Assembly (NCBI GenBank): GCA_900766005.1
Contig: CAAFTU010000096.1
Location: 62,001 to 126,000 of the forward strand
Length of the DNA stretch: 64,000 bases
Source of the DNA: an uncultured Bacteroides sp.
GTDB taxonomy: Bacteria; Bacteroidota; Bacteroidia; Bacteroidales; Bacteroidaceae
Direction of reading: 5' to 3'
The notes below the pieces were generated by a model. It was not told the DNA's origin and ran no database searches. It saw nothing but the letters and a program-made list of their open reading frames with translations. Made by a program: the position numbers and the translations under genes. The stretch's first letter is position 1. Each line of letters begins with the position of its first letter. Shown here piece by piece: positions 48,632-57,696 of this stretch.

Positions 48632-49573
48632 ATGTCAAAAGTAACCGTAGTAGGCGCAGGTAACGTAGGAGCTACATGTGCAAATGTACTTGCTTTTAAT
48701 GAAGTAGCAGACGAAGTAGTAATGCTGGACGTAAAAGAAGGCGTATCAGAAGGTAAAGCAATGGATATGATGCAGACAGCTCAGTTGCTGGGCTTCGACA
48801 CTACTGTAGTGGGCTGCACAAACGACTATGCTCAGACTGCTAATTCTGACGTTGTTGTGATTACTTCAGGTATTCCTCGTAAACCGGGTATGACTCGTGA
48901 AGAATTGATCGGTGTGAACGCTGGTATCGTAAAATCGGTAGCAGAAAACATCTTGAAATATTCACCCAACGCTATCCTGGTAGTCATCTCTAACCCGATG
49001 GATACAATGACATACTTGTCTTTGAAATCACTCGGTTTGCCTAAGAACCGTATCATCGGTATGGGTGGTGCTTTGGACAGCTCTCGCTTCAAATACTTCC
49101 TGTCTCAGGCATTGGGTTGCAACGCTAACGAAGTAGAAGGTATGGTAATCGGCGGTCACGGTGATACAACCATGATTCCTTTGACTCGCTTTGCTACATA
49201 CAAAGGTTTGCCGGTAAGCAACTTCTTGTCTGAAGAAAAACTGAATGAAGTAGCTGCTGCTACAATGGTAGGCGGTGCTACACTGACTAAGTTGCTGGGT
49301 ACTTCTGCATGGTATGCACCGGGTGCAGCTGGAGCATACGTGGTAGAATCTATCATCCACAACCAAAAGAAGATGATTCCTTGCTCTGTATTCCTGGAAG
49401 GTGAATATGGTGAATCAGATCTTTGCATCGGTGTTCCTGTAATCTTGGGTAAGAACGGTATCGAAAAAATCGTTGAACTTGACCTGAACGAAGACGAAAA
49501 AGCTAAGTTCGCTGCCAGCGCTGCTGCTGTTCACAAAACAAATGCTGCTCTGAAAGAAGTAGGTGCATTGTAA
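48632..49573 (+). CDS. mdh: malate dehydrogenase
   Basis: NAD-dependent oxidation of malate to oxaloacetate; in Bacteroidales it works in the reductive branch towards fumarate and succinate. The 313-residue protein is of the lactate-dehydrogenase-like type: VVGAGNVGATCANVLA (Rossmann), VITSGIPRKPGMTREELI, VISNPMDTMTY, GMGGALDSSRFKYFL, and the catalytic His in VIGGHGDTTMIPL. Arg in the IPRKPGMTR loop fits malate. Codon use is strongly biased to GGT, GCT and CGT, unlike most neighbours, as expected for a very highly expressed gene. A terminator follows. Confidence 0.96.
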   Translation: MSKVTVVGAGNVGATCANVLAFNEVADEVVMLDVKEGVSEGKAMDMMQTAQLLGFDTTVVGCTNDYAQTANSDVVVITSGIPRKPGMTREELIGVNAGIVKSVAENILKYSPNAILVVISNPMDTMTYLSLKSLGLPKNRIIGMGGALDSSRFKYFLSQALGCNANEVEGMVIGGHGDTTMIPLTRFATYKGLPVSNFLSEEKLNEVAAATMVGGATLTKLLGTSAWYAPGAAGAYVVESIIHNQKKMIPCSVFLEGEYGESDLCIGVPVILGKNGIEKIVELDLNEDEKAKFAASAAAVHKTNAALKEVGAL

Positions 49574-49605
49574 TTACCAGACTACACTTACATTATCATA
49601 TTGGG

Positions 49606-49643
49606 AAATCCAGTCTCTCCATACCGAGAGGCTGGATTTTTTT
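49606..49643 (+). terminator. intrinsic terminator of mdh
   Basis: AAATCCAGTCTCT (49606-49618) pairs with AGAGGCTGGATTT (49627-49639) with one G-U pair, followed by T residues to 49643. Confidence 0.92.
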
Positions 49644-49682
49644 ATCTCCCCCTCCGCAGAAGCATAAAAAAAGTAAATTCGC

Positions 49683-49712
49683 TTTGCATTTCTGCAAAAA
49701 GCAGTATTTTTG
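49683..49712 (+). promoter_or_regulatory. promoter of the TolC/HlyD/ABC operon (TTTG-N18-TATTTTTG)
   Basis: TTTG (49683-49686) and TATTTTTG (49705-49712) are separated by 18 bases, close to the Bacteroides consensus. The start site would be near 49718, leaving a leader of about 110 bases before the ATG. Confidence 0.7.
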
Positions 49713-49826
49713 CATCGTTGTTTATGCAATTATTGTTTCATATATCAACTAAAACCAAGCAGAAAACTCGGACAAAAAAAAGACATCATAAACAGACTTA
49801 TTCAATTAATTTATTACTCCGTCAAT

Positions 49827-51293
49827 ATGCAAGATGCGATGAAAAAACTTTTTCTCTTCACAATGCTGTTAAATACGCTCGTAGCAGTCAAAGGACAAGG
49901 CACACTCAGTTTAGATAGTTGCCGTGCATTGGCCTTAGCAAACAACAAAGAGCTGATGATTAGCACCGAAAAAATGAATGCAGCCTATCACACCCGAAAA
50001 GCAGCATTTACCAATTACCTGCCCAAGTTCTCGGCTACGGGAACCTACATGCGAAACCAAAAAGAGTTTTCCCTTTTAAACGGTGATCAGAAAGCGGCGC
50101 TTTCCAACCTGGGGACCCAAATGGCCGGCCCGCTGCAACAGGCTGCAGGCATCATTGCCCAGCTACACCCGGAACTGGCCGGCAAGATTCCGGCTTTAGG
50201 TGCCAGCCTGACTTCCGCTTTCAACCAAGCTGGAAGTTCGCTGGTAGAAGCCTTCCGCACGGATACACGCAACCTCTATGCAGGTGCCCTCACCCTCACC
50301 CAGCCTCTTTATATGGGTGGTAAAATACGGGCATACAACAAAATTACCCGGTATGCCGAGCAGCTGGCCCAAGAACAGCACCAGGGAGGCATGCAGGAAG
50401 TGATCATGAGTACCGACCAGGCATATTGGCAGGTCATCTCGCTAGTCAACAAGAAAGCACTGGCAGAAGGCTACCTCCAATTACTGCAGCAGCTGGACAG
50501 CGATGTAGAAAAAATGGTAGCCGAAGGAGTGGCCACCAAAGCAGACAGACTCTCTGTCAAAGTCAAAGTAAACGAAGCGGAGATGACGCTGACCAAAGTA
50601 GAAGACGGCCTCAGTCTTTCGCGCATGCTGCTGTGCCAGTTGTGCGGCATCGACCTGAATTCACCGGTTGTGCTGGCCGATGAAAACATGAAAGATATTC
50701 CAGCCACTTTAGTGGACACACATTTTGACATGGCCACGGCCTACAACAACCGTCCGGAAATACGGAGCCTTGAACTGGCCGCCCAGATTTACCGGCAAAA
50801 GGTGAATATCACCCGCTCCGACTACCTGCCTTCCATCGCCCTCATGGGCAACTACATGCTGACCAACCCTTCGGTGTTCAACAGCTTTGAAAACAAGTTC
50901 AAGGGAATGTGGAACATCGGAGTCATGGTGCAGATACCTATTTGGCACTGGGGAGAAGGTATTCATAAAACCAAAGCTGCCAAAGCGGAAGCCAACATCG
51001 CACAGTATCAGCTGCAGGATGCCAGAGAAAAGATCGAACTGCAAGTCAACCAGGCTGCATTCAAGGTGAACGAAGCCAATAAAAAACTGGCGATGGCTAC
51101 ACAGAACATGGAAAAAGCAGAGGAAAATCTCAGATATGCCACCCTCGGTTTTAAAGAAGGAGTCATTACCACCAGCAATGTACTGGAAGCCCAGACGGCT
51201 TGGTTGTCTGCCCAGTCGGAGAAAATCGATGCACAAATCGATGTAAAACTGACTGAAATTTATCTCAAGAAATCGCTGGGTACACTGAAATAA
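49827..51293 (+). CDS. TolC family outer-membrane efflux protein
   Basis: Outer-membrane channel subunit of a tripartite exporter, about 488 residues. ATG 49827 (MQDAMKKLFLFTMLLNTLVAVKGQ) or ATG 49839 begins the signal peptide; the longer frame to 49710 overlaps the promoter. The body shows the TolC repeat pattern with long amphipathic helices: LDSCRALALANNKELMISTEKM, ALTLTQPLYMGGKIRAYN, and in the second half DYLPSIALMGNYML, VMVQIPIWHWGEGIHKTKAAKAE and RYATLGFKEGVITTSNVLEAQTAWLSAQSEKIDAQIDVKLTEI. First gene of the four-gene export operon. Confidence 0.92.
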   Translation: MQDAMKKLFLFTMLLNTLVAVKGQGTLSLDSCRALALANNKELMISTEKMNAAYHTRKAAFTNYLPKFSATGTYMRNQKEFSLLNGDQKAALSNLGTQMAGPLQQAAGIIAQLHPELAGKIPALGASLTSAFNQAGSSLVEAFRTDTRNLYAGALTLTQPLYMGGKIRAYNKITRYAEQLAQEQHQGGMQEVIMSTDQAYWQVISLVNKKALAEGYLQLLQQLDSDVEKMVAEGVATKADRLSVKVKVNEAEMTLTKVEDGLSLSRMLLCQLCGIDLNSPVVLADENMKDIPATLVDTHFDMATAYNNRPEIRSLELAAQIYRQKVNITRSDYLPSIALMGNYMLTNPSVFNSFENKFKGMWNIGVMVQIPIWHWGEGIHKTKAAKAEANIAQYQLQDAREKIELQVNQAAFKVNEANKKLAMATQNMEKAEENLRYATLGFKEGVITTSNVLEAQTAWLSAQSEKIDAQIDVKLTEIYLKKSLGTLK

Positions 51294-51360
51294 CATCAGC
51301 AGCCCCTTTTAATCTCAACCATTATATTTACATTATAACGAATTATATTCACTATCCATC

Positions 51361-52353
51361 ATGACTACAAATCAATCACCCCGCAAACATATCTTAGTAT
51401 CGTTCCTTATCATTACTGGAATCATTGCCTGCGTGGCTATAGCCGGACTCTTCCTGACTTCCGGAGGACCTGAAATCATTCAAGGACAGGCCGAAGTAAC
51501 CGAATACCGTGTGTCGAGCAAAGTACCTGGACGTATACTGGAATTCAGAGTCAAAGAAGGAGATTCAGTGAGTGCCGGTGATACACTTGCATTGCTGGAA
51601 GCTCCAGAAGTCATAGCTAAAATGGAACAGGCCCGGGCAGCTCAAGCTGCCGCACAGGCCCAGAACGAAAAGGCTATGAAAGGAGCCCGACAAGAACAGA
51701 TTCAGGCAGCCTATGAGTTGTGGCAGAAAGCACAAGCCGGTGTCAGCATTGCCGAAAAGTCGTATAAGCGTGTAAAGAATTTATACGAACAAGGCGTGAT
51801 GCCTGCCCAGAAGCTGGATGAAGTAACGGCTCAGCGCGATGCTGCCATCGCTACGGAAAAAGCAGCCAAAGCACAGTATACCATGGCTAAGAACGGAGCT
51901 GAACGAGAAGACAAACTGGCTGCCGAAGCGCTGGTCAACCGGGCAAAAGGAGCAGTAGCCGAAGTGGAATCATACATCAAGGAAACATACCTCATCGCCT
52001 CGGCCGACGGAGAAGTGGCCGAAATATTTCCTAAGGTAGGTGAACTGGTAGGCACCGGCGCACCGATCATGAACATTGCCCAGCTCAATGATATGTGGGT
52101 GACCTTCAACGTGCGTGAAGACCTGCTGGAGAAGCTCACCGTGGGCAGTGAATTTGAAGCTGTGGTTCCGGCATTAGGCAACCGGGCTGTGCAACTGAAA
52201 GTATATTATATGAAAGACTTAGGAAGCTATGCAGCATGGAAAGCCACCAAAACAACCGGACAATTCGATTTGAAAACATTCGAAGTAAAAGCGGCTCCCC
52301 TCCATAAAGTAGAAAACTTACGTCCCGGCATGTCGGTCATCATCACGAAGTAA
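51361..52353 (+). CDS. HlyD family periplasmic adaptor (membrane fusion protein)
   Basis: Links the inner-membrane permeases to the TolC-type channel. The 330-residue protein has one N-terminal helix (HILVSFLIITGIIACVAIAGLFL, residues 10-32), the lipoyl-like barrel (EYRVSSKVPGRILEFRVKEGDSVSAGDTLALLEAPEV), a coiled-coil hairpin rich in Ala, Gln and Lys (about residues 80-195), the second lipoyl half (YLIASADGEVAEIFPKVGELV) and a beta-barrel domain. It resembles YbhG/EmrA-type adaptors that pair with ABC-2 permeases. It follows the TolC gene by 67 bases. Confidence 0.92.
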   Translation: MTTNQSPRKHILVSFLIITGIIACVAIAGLFLTSGGPEIIQGQAEVTEYRVSSKVPGRILEFRVKEGDSVSAGDTLALLEAPEVIAKMEQARAAQAAAQAQNEKAMKGARQEQIQAAYELWQKAQAGVSIAEKSYKRVKNLYEQGVMPAQKLDEVTAQRDAAIATEKAAKAQYTMAKNGAEREDKLAAEALVNRAKGAVAEVESYIKETYLIASADGEVAEIFPKVGELVGTGAPIMNIAQLNDMWVTFNVREDLLEKLTVGSEFEAVVPALGNRAVQLKVYYMKDLGSYAAWKATKTTGQFDLKTFEVKAAPLHKVENLRPGMSVIITK

Positions 52354-52355
52354 TC

Positions 52356-53537
52356 ATGAAAGAAACCTGTACCTCATTCAACTGCATACAGCAAGTGATG
52401 CGAAGAGAGTGCCGACGGCTGGTGTCCCGGCCGCTATACCTGTTCTGCATGGTCATAGCTCCGCTCTTCTGCACCATCTTCTTCACCACATTGATGGGAA
52501 GCGGACTGCCTACCAATTTGCCTGCAGGTGTCGTTGACATGGACCAGTCGTCTACGTCGCGCAACATCGTGCGCAACCTGGATGCCTTTTCGCAAACGGG
52601 TATCGTAGCCCACTACCCTCACATAGCCGAAGCACGCCAAGCTGTTCAGGAAGGAAAAATCTATGGATTCTTCTACCTTCCCAAAGGACTCTCTGCCCAG
52701 GCACAAAGCCAACGTCAGCCCCGGATTTCTTTTTATACCAATTATTCTTACCTGATAGCCGGCTCACTGCTGTTCAGAGACATGAAGATGATGGGAGAAC
52801 TCACTTCCGGATCGGCAGCCAGAAAGGTGCTATATGCCAAGGGTGCAACAGAAAAGCAGGCAATGAACATGCTGCAACCCATCAAAATAGATACCCATCC
52901 GCTAAACAACCCGTGGCTGAACTACTCCGTATACTTATGCAACACGCTAGTGCCCGGAGTGTTGATGCTGCTCATCTTCATGGTCACCGTGTTTTCCATT
53001 GGAGTAGAGATTAAGGAAGCTACTGCCCGTGAATGGCTGGAGCTGAGTGGCGATTCTATTGGAACTGCCCTCATCGGCAAACTCCTTCCTCACACGGCTC
53101 TCTTTTTTCTGATGGGGATTTTCTATAACGTCTATCTTTACGGAATACTCCATTTCCCGTGCAACAGCGGTATGCTGCCCATGCTATTTGCGACACTGTG
53201 CCTCATCGTGGCTTCACAATGTTGCGGTATCGCCATGATCGGAGCCTTGCCAACGTTGCGTCTCGGACTGAGCATCGCGTCTCTGTGGGGAGTCATCTCC
53301 TTCTCCATCTCGGGCTTTTCGTTTCCGGTGATGGCCATGCATCCTGCCTTGCAGGCGTTGAGCAATCTTTTTCCGCTGCGACACTATTTTCTGATCTATG
53401 CAGACCAGGCACTCAACGGTTACAGTATGCTTTATGCATGGAAAAGCTACCTGGCTCTCTTTCTCTTCATGCTGCTTCCTTTCTTGGTGGCTCGCCCCTT
53501 GAAAAAAGCACTGACTCACTATAAATACATTCCTTAA
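52356..53537 (+). CDS. ABC-2 type permease (first)
   Basis: A 393-residue inner-membrane permease of the ABC-2/YhgE group. One helix near residues 28-48 (LYLFCMVIAPLFCTIFFTTLM) is followed by a large extracytoplasmic domain (about 50-175; PAGVVDMDQSSTSRNIVRNLDAF) and a cluster of five hydrophobic helices (about 195-390), including GVLMLLIFMVTVFSIGVEIKEATAREWLEL. There is no nucleotide-binding domain. It starts 2 bases after the HlyD stop and is followed by a second permease. Confidence 0.9.
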   Translation: MKETCTSFNCIQQVMRRECRRLVSRPLYLFCMVIAPLFCTIFFTTLMGSGLPTNLPAGVVDMDQSSTSRNIVRNLDAFSQTGIVAHYPHIAEARQAVQEGKIYGFFYLPKGLSAQAQSQRQPRISFYTNYSYLIAGSLLFRDMKMMGELTSGSAARKVLYAKGATEKQAMNMLQPIKIDTHPLNNPWLNYSVYLCNTLVPGVLMLLIFMVTVFSIGVEIKEATAREWLELSGDSIGTALIGKLLPHTALFFLMGIFYNVYLYGILHFPCNSGMLPMLFATLCLIVASQCCGIAMIGALPTLRLGLSIASLWGVISFSISGFSFPVMAMHPALQALSNLFPLRHYFLIYADQALNGYSMLYAWKSYLALFLFMLLPFLVARPLKKALTHYKYIP

Positions 53538-53539
53538 TA

Positions 53540-54736
53540 ATGAAAGATTATCTATCAAACAACTCGATAATATCCGTCATCCGTTCTCTGCCAGCCATCA
53601 TCTGGCAGGAATTCCGCCATGTCTTTCGCGACCAAGGAGTTCTTATTTTCTTTCTGCTGGTGCCGCTGGGCTATCCGTTGCTCTACAGCTTCATATACAA
53701 CAATGAGGTGGTACGGGAAGTGCCTGCTGTAGTGGTAGACGATGCCCACTCTTCCCTTAGCCGTGAGTACTTACGCAAAGTGGATGCCACACCCGATATC
53801 CACATCGTGTCCTATTGTTCAGACTTGGAAGAAGCCAAACAACAGCTGAAAGAGCACCGTGCTTATGGCATCATCTACCTACCTTCCCAGTTTGCTGCCG
53901 ACCTGTCCCAAGGCAAACAAACGCAGGTTACCCTCTTCTGTGATATGAGCGGACTGCTATATTACAAGGCCATGCTCACAGCCAACACAGCCGTCTCGCT
54001 GGATATGAACAAAGATATCAAGATAGCCCGCAGTGGGAATACAACCGACCGACAGGATGAACTGACTGCCTATCCGATAGAATACCAGGAAGTCTCTATT
54101 TTCAATCCGACAGCCGGATTTGCAGCCTTTCTGATACCGGCCGTACTGATACTCATCATCCAGCAGACCCTGCTGCTAGGCATCGGACTCTCCGTAGGCA
54201 CCGCCCGAGAAACCAACGGCTTTCAACCCCTCGTTTCACTTAGCCAACGGCCGGGGGGAATGCTATCCGTCGTATTAGGAAAAGGAGTGAGCTATCTGCT
54301 CATCTACATACTTGTGGCCTGCTATGTGCTCTGCATTGTGCCTCATCTGTTCAGTTTAAATCAAATCGGACATCCTGGCACCCTGCTATTGTTTGTATTG
54401 CCCTATCTCACTGCGTGTATCTTCTTTGCCATGACAGCTTCCATCGCCATCCGCAACCGGGAAACCTGCATGCTGATATTTGTATTCACATCGGTCCCCT
54501 TACTGTTCATTTCGGGCATTTCATGGCCGGGAGCAGCTATACCCTCCTTCTGGAAGTATGTATCCTACCTGTTTCCATCAACTTTCGGAATCAATGGGTT
54601 TGTGAAAATCAACAACATGGGAAGCACCCTTCATGAAGTTGCCTTTGAATACAAAGCACTCTGGATGCAAACTGCCGTTTACTTTATCACAGCCTGTCGG
54701 GTATATCGCAGCTACATACAACAACCGAACAAATAG
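53540..54736 (+). CDS. ABC-2 type permease (second)
   Basis: A 398-residue paralogue of the preceding permease with the same layout: helix near residues 30-50 (GVLIFFLLVPLGYPLLYSFIY), an extracytoplasmic domain (VPAVVVDDAHSSLSREYLRKVDATPDIHIVSY), then five or so helices (FAAFLIPAVLILIIQQTLLLGIGLSVGTAREtype, and a final segment SWPGAAIPSFWKYVSYLFPSTFGINGF). The pair probably forms a heterodimeric membrane channel. No ATPase gene lies in the operon; the required motor would be supplied from elsewhere or is absent. A terminator ends the operon. Confidence 0.9.
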   Translation: MKDYLSNNSIISVIRSLPAIIWQEFRHVFRDQGVLIFFLLVPLGYPLLYSFIYNNEVVREVPAVVVDDAHSSLSREYLRKVDATPDIHIVSYCSDLEEAKQQLKEHRAYGIIYLPSQFAADLSQGKQTQVTLFCDMSGLLYYKAMLTANTAVSLDMNKDIKIARSGNTTDRQDELTAYPIEYQEVSIFNPTAGFAAFLIPAVLILIIQQTLLLGIGLSVGTARETNGFQPLVSLSQRPGGMLSVVLGKGVSYLLIYILVACYVLCIVPHLFSLNQIGHPGTLLLFVLPYLTACIFFAMTASIAIRNRETCMLIFVFTSVPLLFISGISWPGAAIPSFWKYVSYLFPSTFGINGFVKINNMGSTLHEVAFEYKALWMQTAVYFITACRVYRSYIQQPNK

Positions 54737-54792
54737 AACAGCGGCTGCAGAAGTGTCCCATGCCCATTTTCAGCAGCTCCGTATGATAAAAG

Positions 54793-54835
54793 AAATTCCC
54801 CGCCTCCTCTGATAGAAAGGAAGACGGGGAATTTT
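54793..54835 (+). terminator. intrinsic terminator of the export operon
   Basis: AAATTCCCCG (54793-54802) pairs with CGGGGAATTT (54825-54834), with further pairing inside (CTCCT/AGGAAG). TATTTC follows. It may serve both strands, since the minus-strand gene at 54869 ends 34 bases beyond. Confidence 0.8.
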
Positions 54836-54868
54836 ATTTCGTACGATTCTCAAAAGGATAGAAACGCC

Positions 54869-55456
54869 TTAGAACTTGTATCCTACACCCAGAGAGAAGT
54901 TCATGTTCTTGGAAGAACCCAAAACAATGTTAGCGATTCCGCCATCCAAAGCGTCGATGAAGCCGATTCCACCATCCAGACCGAAGAAAATCTGACCGAT
55001 TTCATATGCCACACCAAAACCTAATCCGAAATCAAATCTTTTAGCAGCATTGTCACCGAAGTAGTCAGTTTTCACAGTCACATTGCCTTCTTCTACTTTT
55101 GACTTACCTGCAATACCTACAGCCAAATAAGGACCTGCCTTTACCACTACATTCTGATTGTCAGTCACAGCAAAGCGGGCAGCAGCCAACACCGGTACTT
55201 CCAAATAAAGCGGATTACACTTGACATCACCCAGCTTAAATCCCTTTTGTGAGAACATCAAAGAAGGCTGGATAGACCACGTATCTGTAAACTGATACTC
55301 CATGCCTACACCTGCATTAAAACCGATTCTCAAATCCGTGTCGGCATCACCTGTAATGTTACTCATATTCATTCCCGCTTTCACGTTCCATGAAATCTGA
55401 GAATAAGAAACCATAGATACCAGTGCAAAAAGCACAAAAAGCAAACTCTTTTTCAT
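54869..55456 (-). CDS. PorT-like outer-membrane beta-barrel protein
   Basis: A 195-residue outer-membrane protein with signal peptide MKKSLLFVLFALVSMVSYSQ and an eight-stranded-barrel pattern of alternating hydrophobic and polar residues (ISWNVKAGMNMSNITGDADTDLRIGFNAGVGMEYQFTDTWSIQPSLMFSQKGFKL ...), ending in the typical terminal strand FSLGVGYKF. This matches the PorT/outer-membrane-protein beta-barrel 2 type. ATG 55456 is chosen for the signal peptide. A -7 box (TATATTTG on the minus strand, 55599-55606) lies about 145 bases upstream. The function is probably structural or porin-like. Confidence 0.85.
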   Translation of the reverse strand: MKKSLLFVLFALVSMVSYSQISWNVKAGMNMSNITGDADTDLRIGFNAGVGMEYQFTDTWSIQPSLMFSQKGFKLGDVKCNPLYLEVPVLAAARFAVTDNQNVVVKAGPYLAVGIAGKSKVEEGNVTVKTDYFGDNAAKRFDFGLGFGVAYEIGQIFFGLDGGIGFIDALDGGIANIVLGSSKNMNFSLGVGYKF

Positions 55457-55598
55457 ATCATTCATTTTTAGTTGTCAGTCCCTTCCCAAAGCTGACTTGT
55501 TAATTATAAGCTTTAGAAGCGCAGGGAAGTATGTATACCTATCACACAATTAAGGTAATCACATACGCTCATCCACTAATAATATTGATTTAACAAAA

Positions 55599-55606
55599 CA
55601 AATATA
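55599..55606 (-). promoter_or_regulatory. -7 element of the PorT-like gene
   Basis: CAAATATA reads TATATTTG on the minus strand. It leaves a long untranslated leader (about 135 bases) before ATG 55456, which is AT-rich and without an obvious riboswitch fold. Confidence 0.45.
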
Positions 55607-55691
55607 TCCAATTAATAAACAAAAAACAATAAAGAAAGCAACTTTCTTTATCAGAAATCAAAAAGAGAACAATTTATAGGTAAAAATAGAA

Positions 55692-55723
55692 AGTCGCATC
55701 TACTCTTTCGAATAGATACGACT
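55692..55723 (-). terminator. intrinsic terminator of the Mrp-like gene
   Basis: AGTCGCATCTA (55692-55702) pairs with TAGATACGACT (55713-55723) with one mismatch (C-A). On the minus strand it is followed by TTCTATTTTTACC. It begins 24 bases after the stop at 55747. Confidence 0.8.
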
Positions 55724-55746
55724 CTAAGAATATCTAAAATTTTCTA

Positions 55747-56847
55747 TTATTTATGTGTCTCCACAATCTGTGTAGGAGCCAGCTCCATATTCCGGCGATC
55801 CACCTGACGAACAACACTGGCAGCCAATTGAAGGAAGGCATGTCCGGTAATGGACTGTTCATCCAGTGCCACCGGCGTACCTTTATCACCTGCTTCACAA
55901 ATACCTTGTACGATAGGAATCTGTCCCAACAAAGGCACTTGCATTTCCTCAGCCAGACGTTTGGCACCTTCCTTACCAAAAATATAATATTTGTTTTCCG
56001 GCAACTCAGCAGGAGTAAACCAAGCCATGTTTTCCACCAGTCCTAAAATAGGCACATTTACCTTATCATTCGTAAACATGTTGATTCCCTTACGGGCATC
56101 GGCCAAAGCCACTGCCTGCGGTGTGCTGACAACAATTGCTCCGGTCATAGCCAATGTCTGAACCACTGTCAGATGAATGTCACTGGTGCCGGGAGGAAGG
56201 TCAATCAGGAAATAATCCAATTCACCCCACGCTGCATCTCCAATCAGTTGCTTCAAAGCATTACTTGCCATCCCTCCTCGCCACAAAGTCGCCTGGTCTG
56301 GGTCAACAAAAAAACCGATAGAGAGCAACTTCACTCCATATTTTTCTACCGGAATAATCAAATCACGGCCGTCAATGCGTTCAGCATACGGACGGGCATC
56401 TTCCACTTGAAACATCTTCGGCATGGAAGGACCAAAGATATCCGCATCCAGCAAACCGACTTTATAGCCCAGTTTAGCCAATGCAACAGCTAAGTTGGCA
56501 GCTACTGTAGACTTTCCTACGCCTCCCTTACCGGAAGAAATACCTACCACATTCTTTACCTGCGGAAGCAATTTACCCACTTCCGGACGAGCAGCTTGTT
56601 TGCTTTCGACGCCAATCGTCACCTGTACATCAGGAGATACATACGTATGAATGGCCGTTTCAGCAGCCTTCAACATCGATTTCATAAAAGGATCGGTGGG
56701 CTTTTCAAATATCAATGAAAAGCTGACAGTCATCCCGTCAATCCGGAGATTGTCTGCAACCATCTCCGCCTCTACCAAATTCTTTCCCGTACCGGGATAG
56801 CGCACTGTTGCCAGTGCATCTAATATCAATTTAGGATACAGAGTCAT
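55747..56847 (-). CDS. Mrp/NBP35-family P-loop ATPase
   Basis: A 366-residue MinD-like ATPase related to the Fe-S carrier Mrp/ApbC. Residues 1-90 form a MIP18-like domain. The deviant Walker A SGKGGVGKSTVAANLAVAL is at about 105-123, followed by GLLDADIFGPSMPKMF, TLWRGGMASNALKQL, DYFLIDLPPGTSDIHL and STPQAVALADARKGINMF. The C-terminal Cys-X-X-Cys of well-studied homologues is missing: the corresponding region reads ENMAWFTPAELPENKYY, and the whole protein has only one Cys (in GICEAG). It is probably in one transcript with trmB, 71 bases upstream. Confidence 0.9.
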   Translation of the reverse strand: MTLYPKLILDALATVRYPGTGKNLVEAEMVADNLRIDGMTVSFSLIFEKPTDPFMKSMLKAAETAIHTYVSPDVQVTIGVESKQAARPEVGKLLPQVKNVVGISSGKGGVGKSTVAANLAVALAKLGYKVGLLDADIFGPSMPKMFQVEDARPYAERIDGRDLIIPVEKYGVKLLSIGFFVDPDQATLWRGGMASNALKQLIGDAAWGELDYFLIDLPPGTSDIHLTVVQTLAMTGAIVVSTPQAVALADARKGINMFTNDKVNVPILGLVENMAWFTPAELPENKYYIFGKEGAKRLAEEMQVPLLGQIPIVQGICEAGDKGTPVALDEQSITGHAFLQLAASVVRQVDRRNMELAPTQIVETHK

Positions 56848-56918
56848 ATTTTTTAGCTTTAACTATTACACTTTCGCTTCCAGTTTTTTTGCAGTTCCTC
56901 TCCTGCAAAAAACAGTTG

Positions 56919-57677
56919 TTATTTACTCGTAGCCAACCCGCTTCGCTTGCTGCGGTTATAGCTGCGATAAGAATCAAGTTCAATTTCCACATCCGGCTCT
57001 TGCAACACACCTTCTTGAGGAAGTCGGAACTTGATATACTTGATATTCAACCCTCTATCCAGCCACTGCTGTTCATAATAGGTTTTTATTCCCAAAATAT
57101 CATCTACCAGCCCCGAATGATACAAGTCCTCCGTCATAAATTCCACTGGCAACTGATTCGCCTCAATCATGTATTTCGTATAAGTAAACATGAAATTGCT
57201 GTCTGTTTTCAGATGGATGATACCGTCCGGCTGCAAGAACTTACGATAGCGCTCCATAAAATAAGTAGAAGTCAAACGCTTGGTAGCCTTCTTCATCTGA
57301 GGGTCGGAGAATGTCAACCAAATCTCACTTACCTCACCGGGGGCAAAAAAGCGCTCGATAATCTCGATATTGGTACGCAAGAAAGCCACATTCTTCATTC
57401 CGGCCTGTAACGATTCGGTTGCACCGGTCCACATGCGGGCACCTTTGATATCCACAGCTATGAAGTTTTTTTCGGGAAACATCTTACCCAAGCCCACTGT
57501 ATACTCACCGCGTCCGCAGCCCAGCTCAAGTACGATGGGATGGTCATTCTTAAAGAATTCCTCATGCCACTTTCCCTTCATCTCAAAGGGCACATTATCT
57601 ACCGCCGAATAAGGATATTCGAACACATGTGGGTAACTTGCCATGTCGGCAAACTTTTCTAATTTATTCTTTCCCAT
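56919..57677 (-). CDS. trmB: tRNA (guanine-N(7)-)-methyltransferase
   Basis: Forms m7G46 in tRNAs using SAM. The 252-residue protein has the SAM motif ELGCGRGEYTVGLGKMFPEKNFIAVDIKGARMW at about residues 50-80, the tRNA-binding and catalytic-region segment VSEIWLTFSDPQMKKATKRLTS, and IHLKTDSNFMFTYTKYMIE near 160. The canonical DPWPKKRH is changed to DPQMKKATKR, which is common in Bacteroidetes. A consensus promoter at 57697-57728 precedes it. First gene of the trmB-mrp pair. Confidence 0.94.
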   Translation of the reverse strand: MGKNKLEKFADMASYPHVFEYPYSAVDNVPFEMKGKWHEEFFKNDHPIVLELGCGRGEYTVGLGKMFPEKNFIAVDIKGARMWTGATESLQAGMKNVAFLRTNIEIIERFFAPGEVSEIWLTFSDPQMKKATKRLTSTYFMERYRKFLQPDGIIHLKTDSNFMFTYTKYMIEANQLPVEFMTEDLYHSGLVDDILGIKTYYEQQWLDRGLNIKYIKFRLPQEGVLQEPDVEIELDSYRSYNRSKRSGLATSK

Positions 57678-57696
57678 ATCAATCCTGATTAGACCA

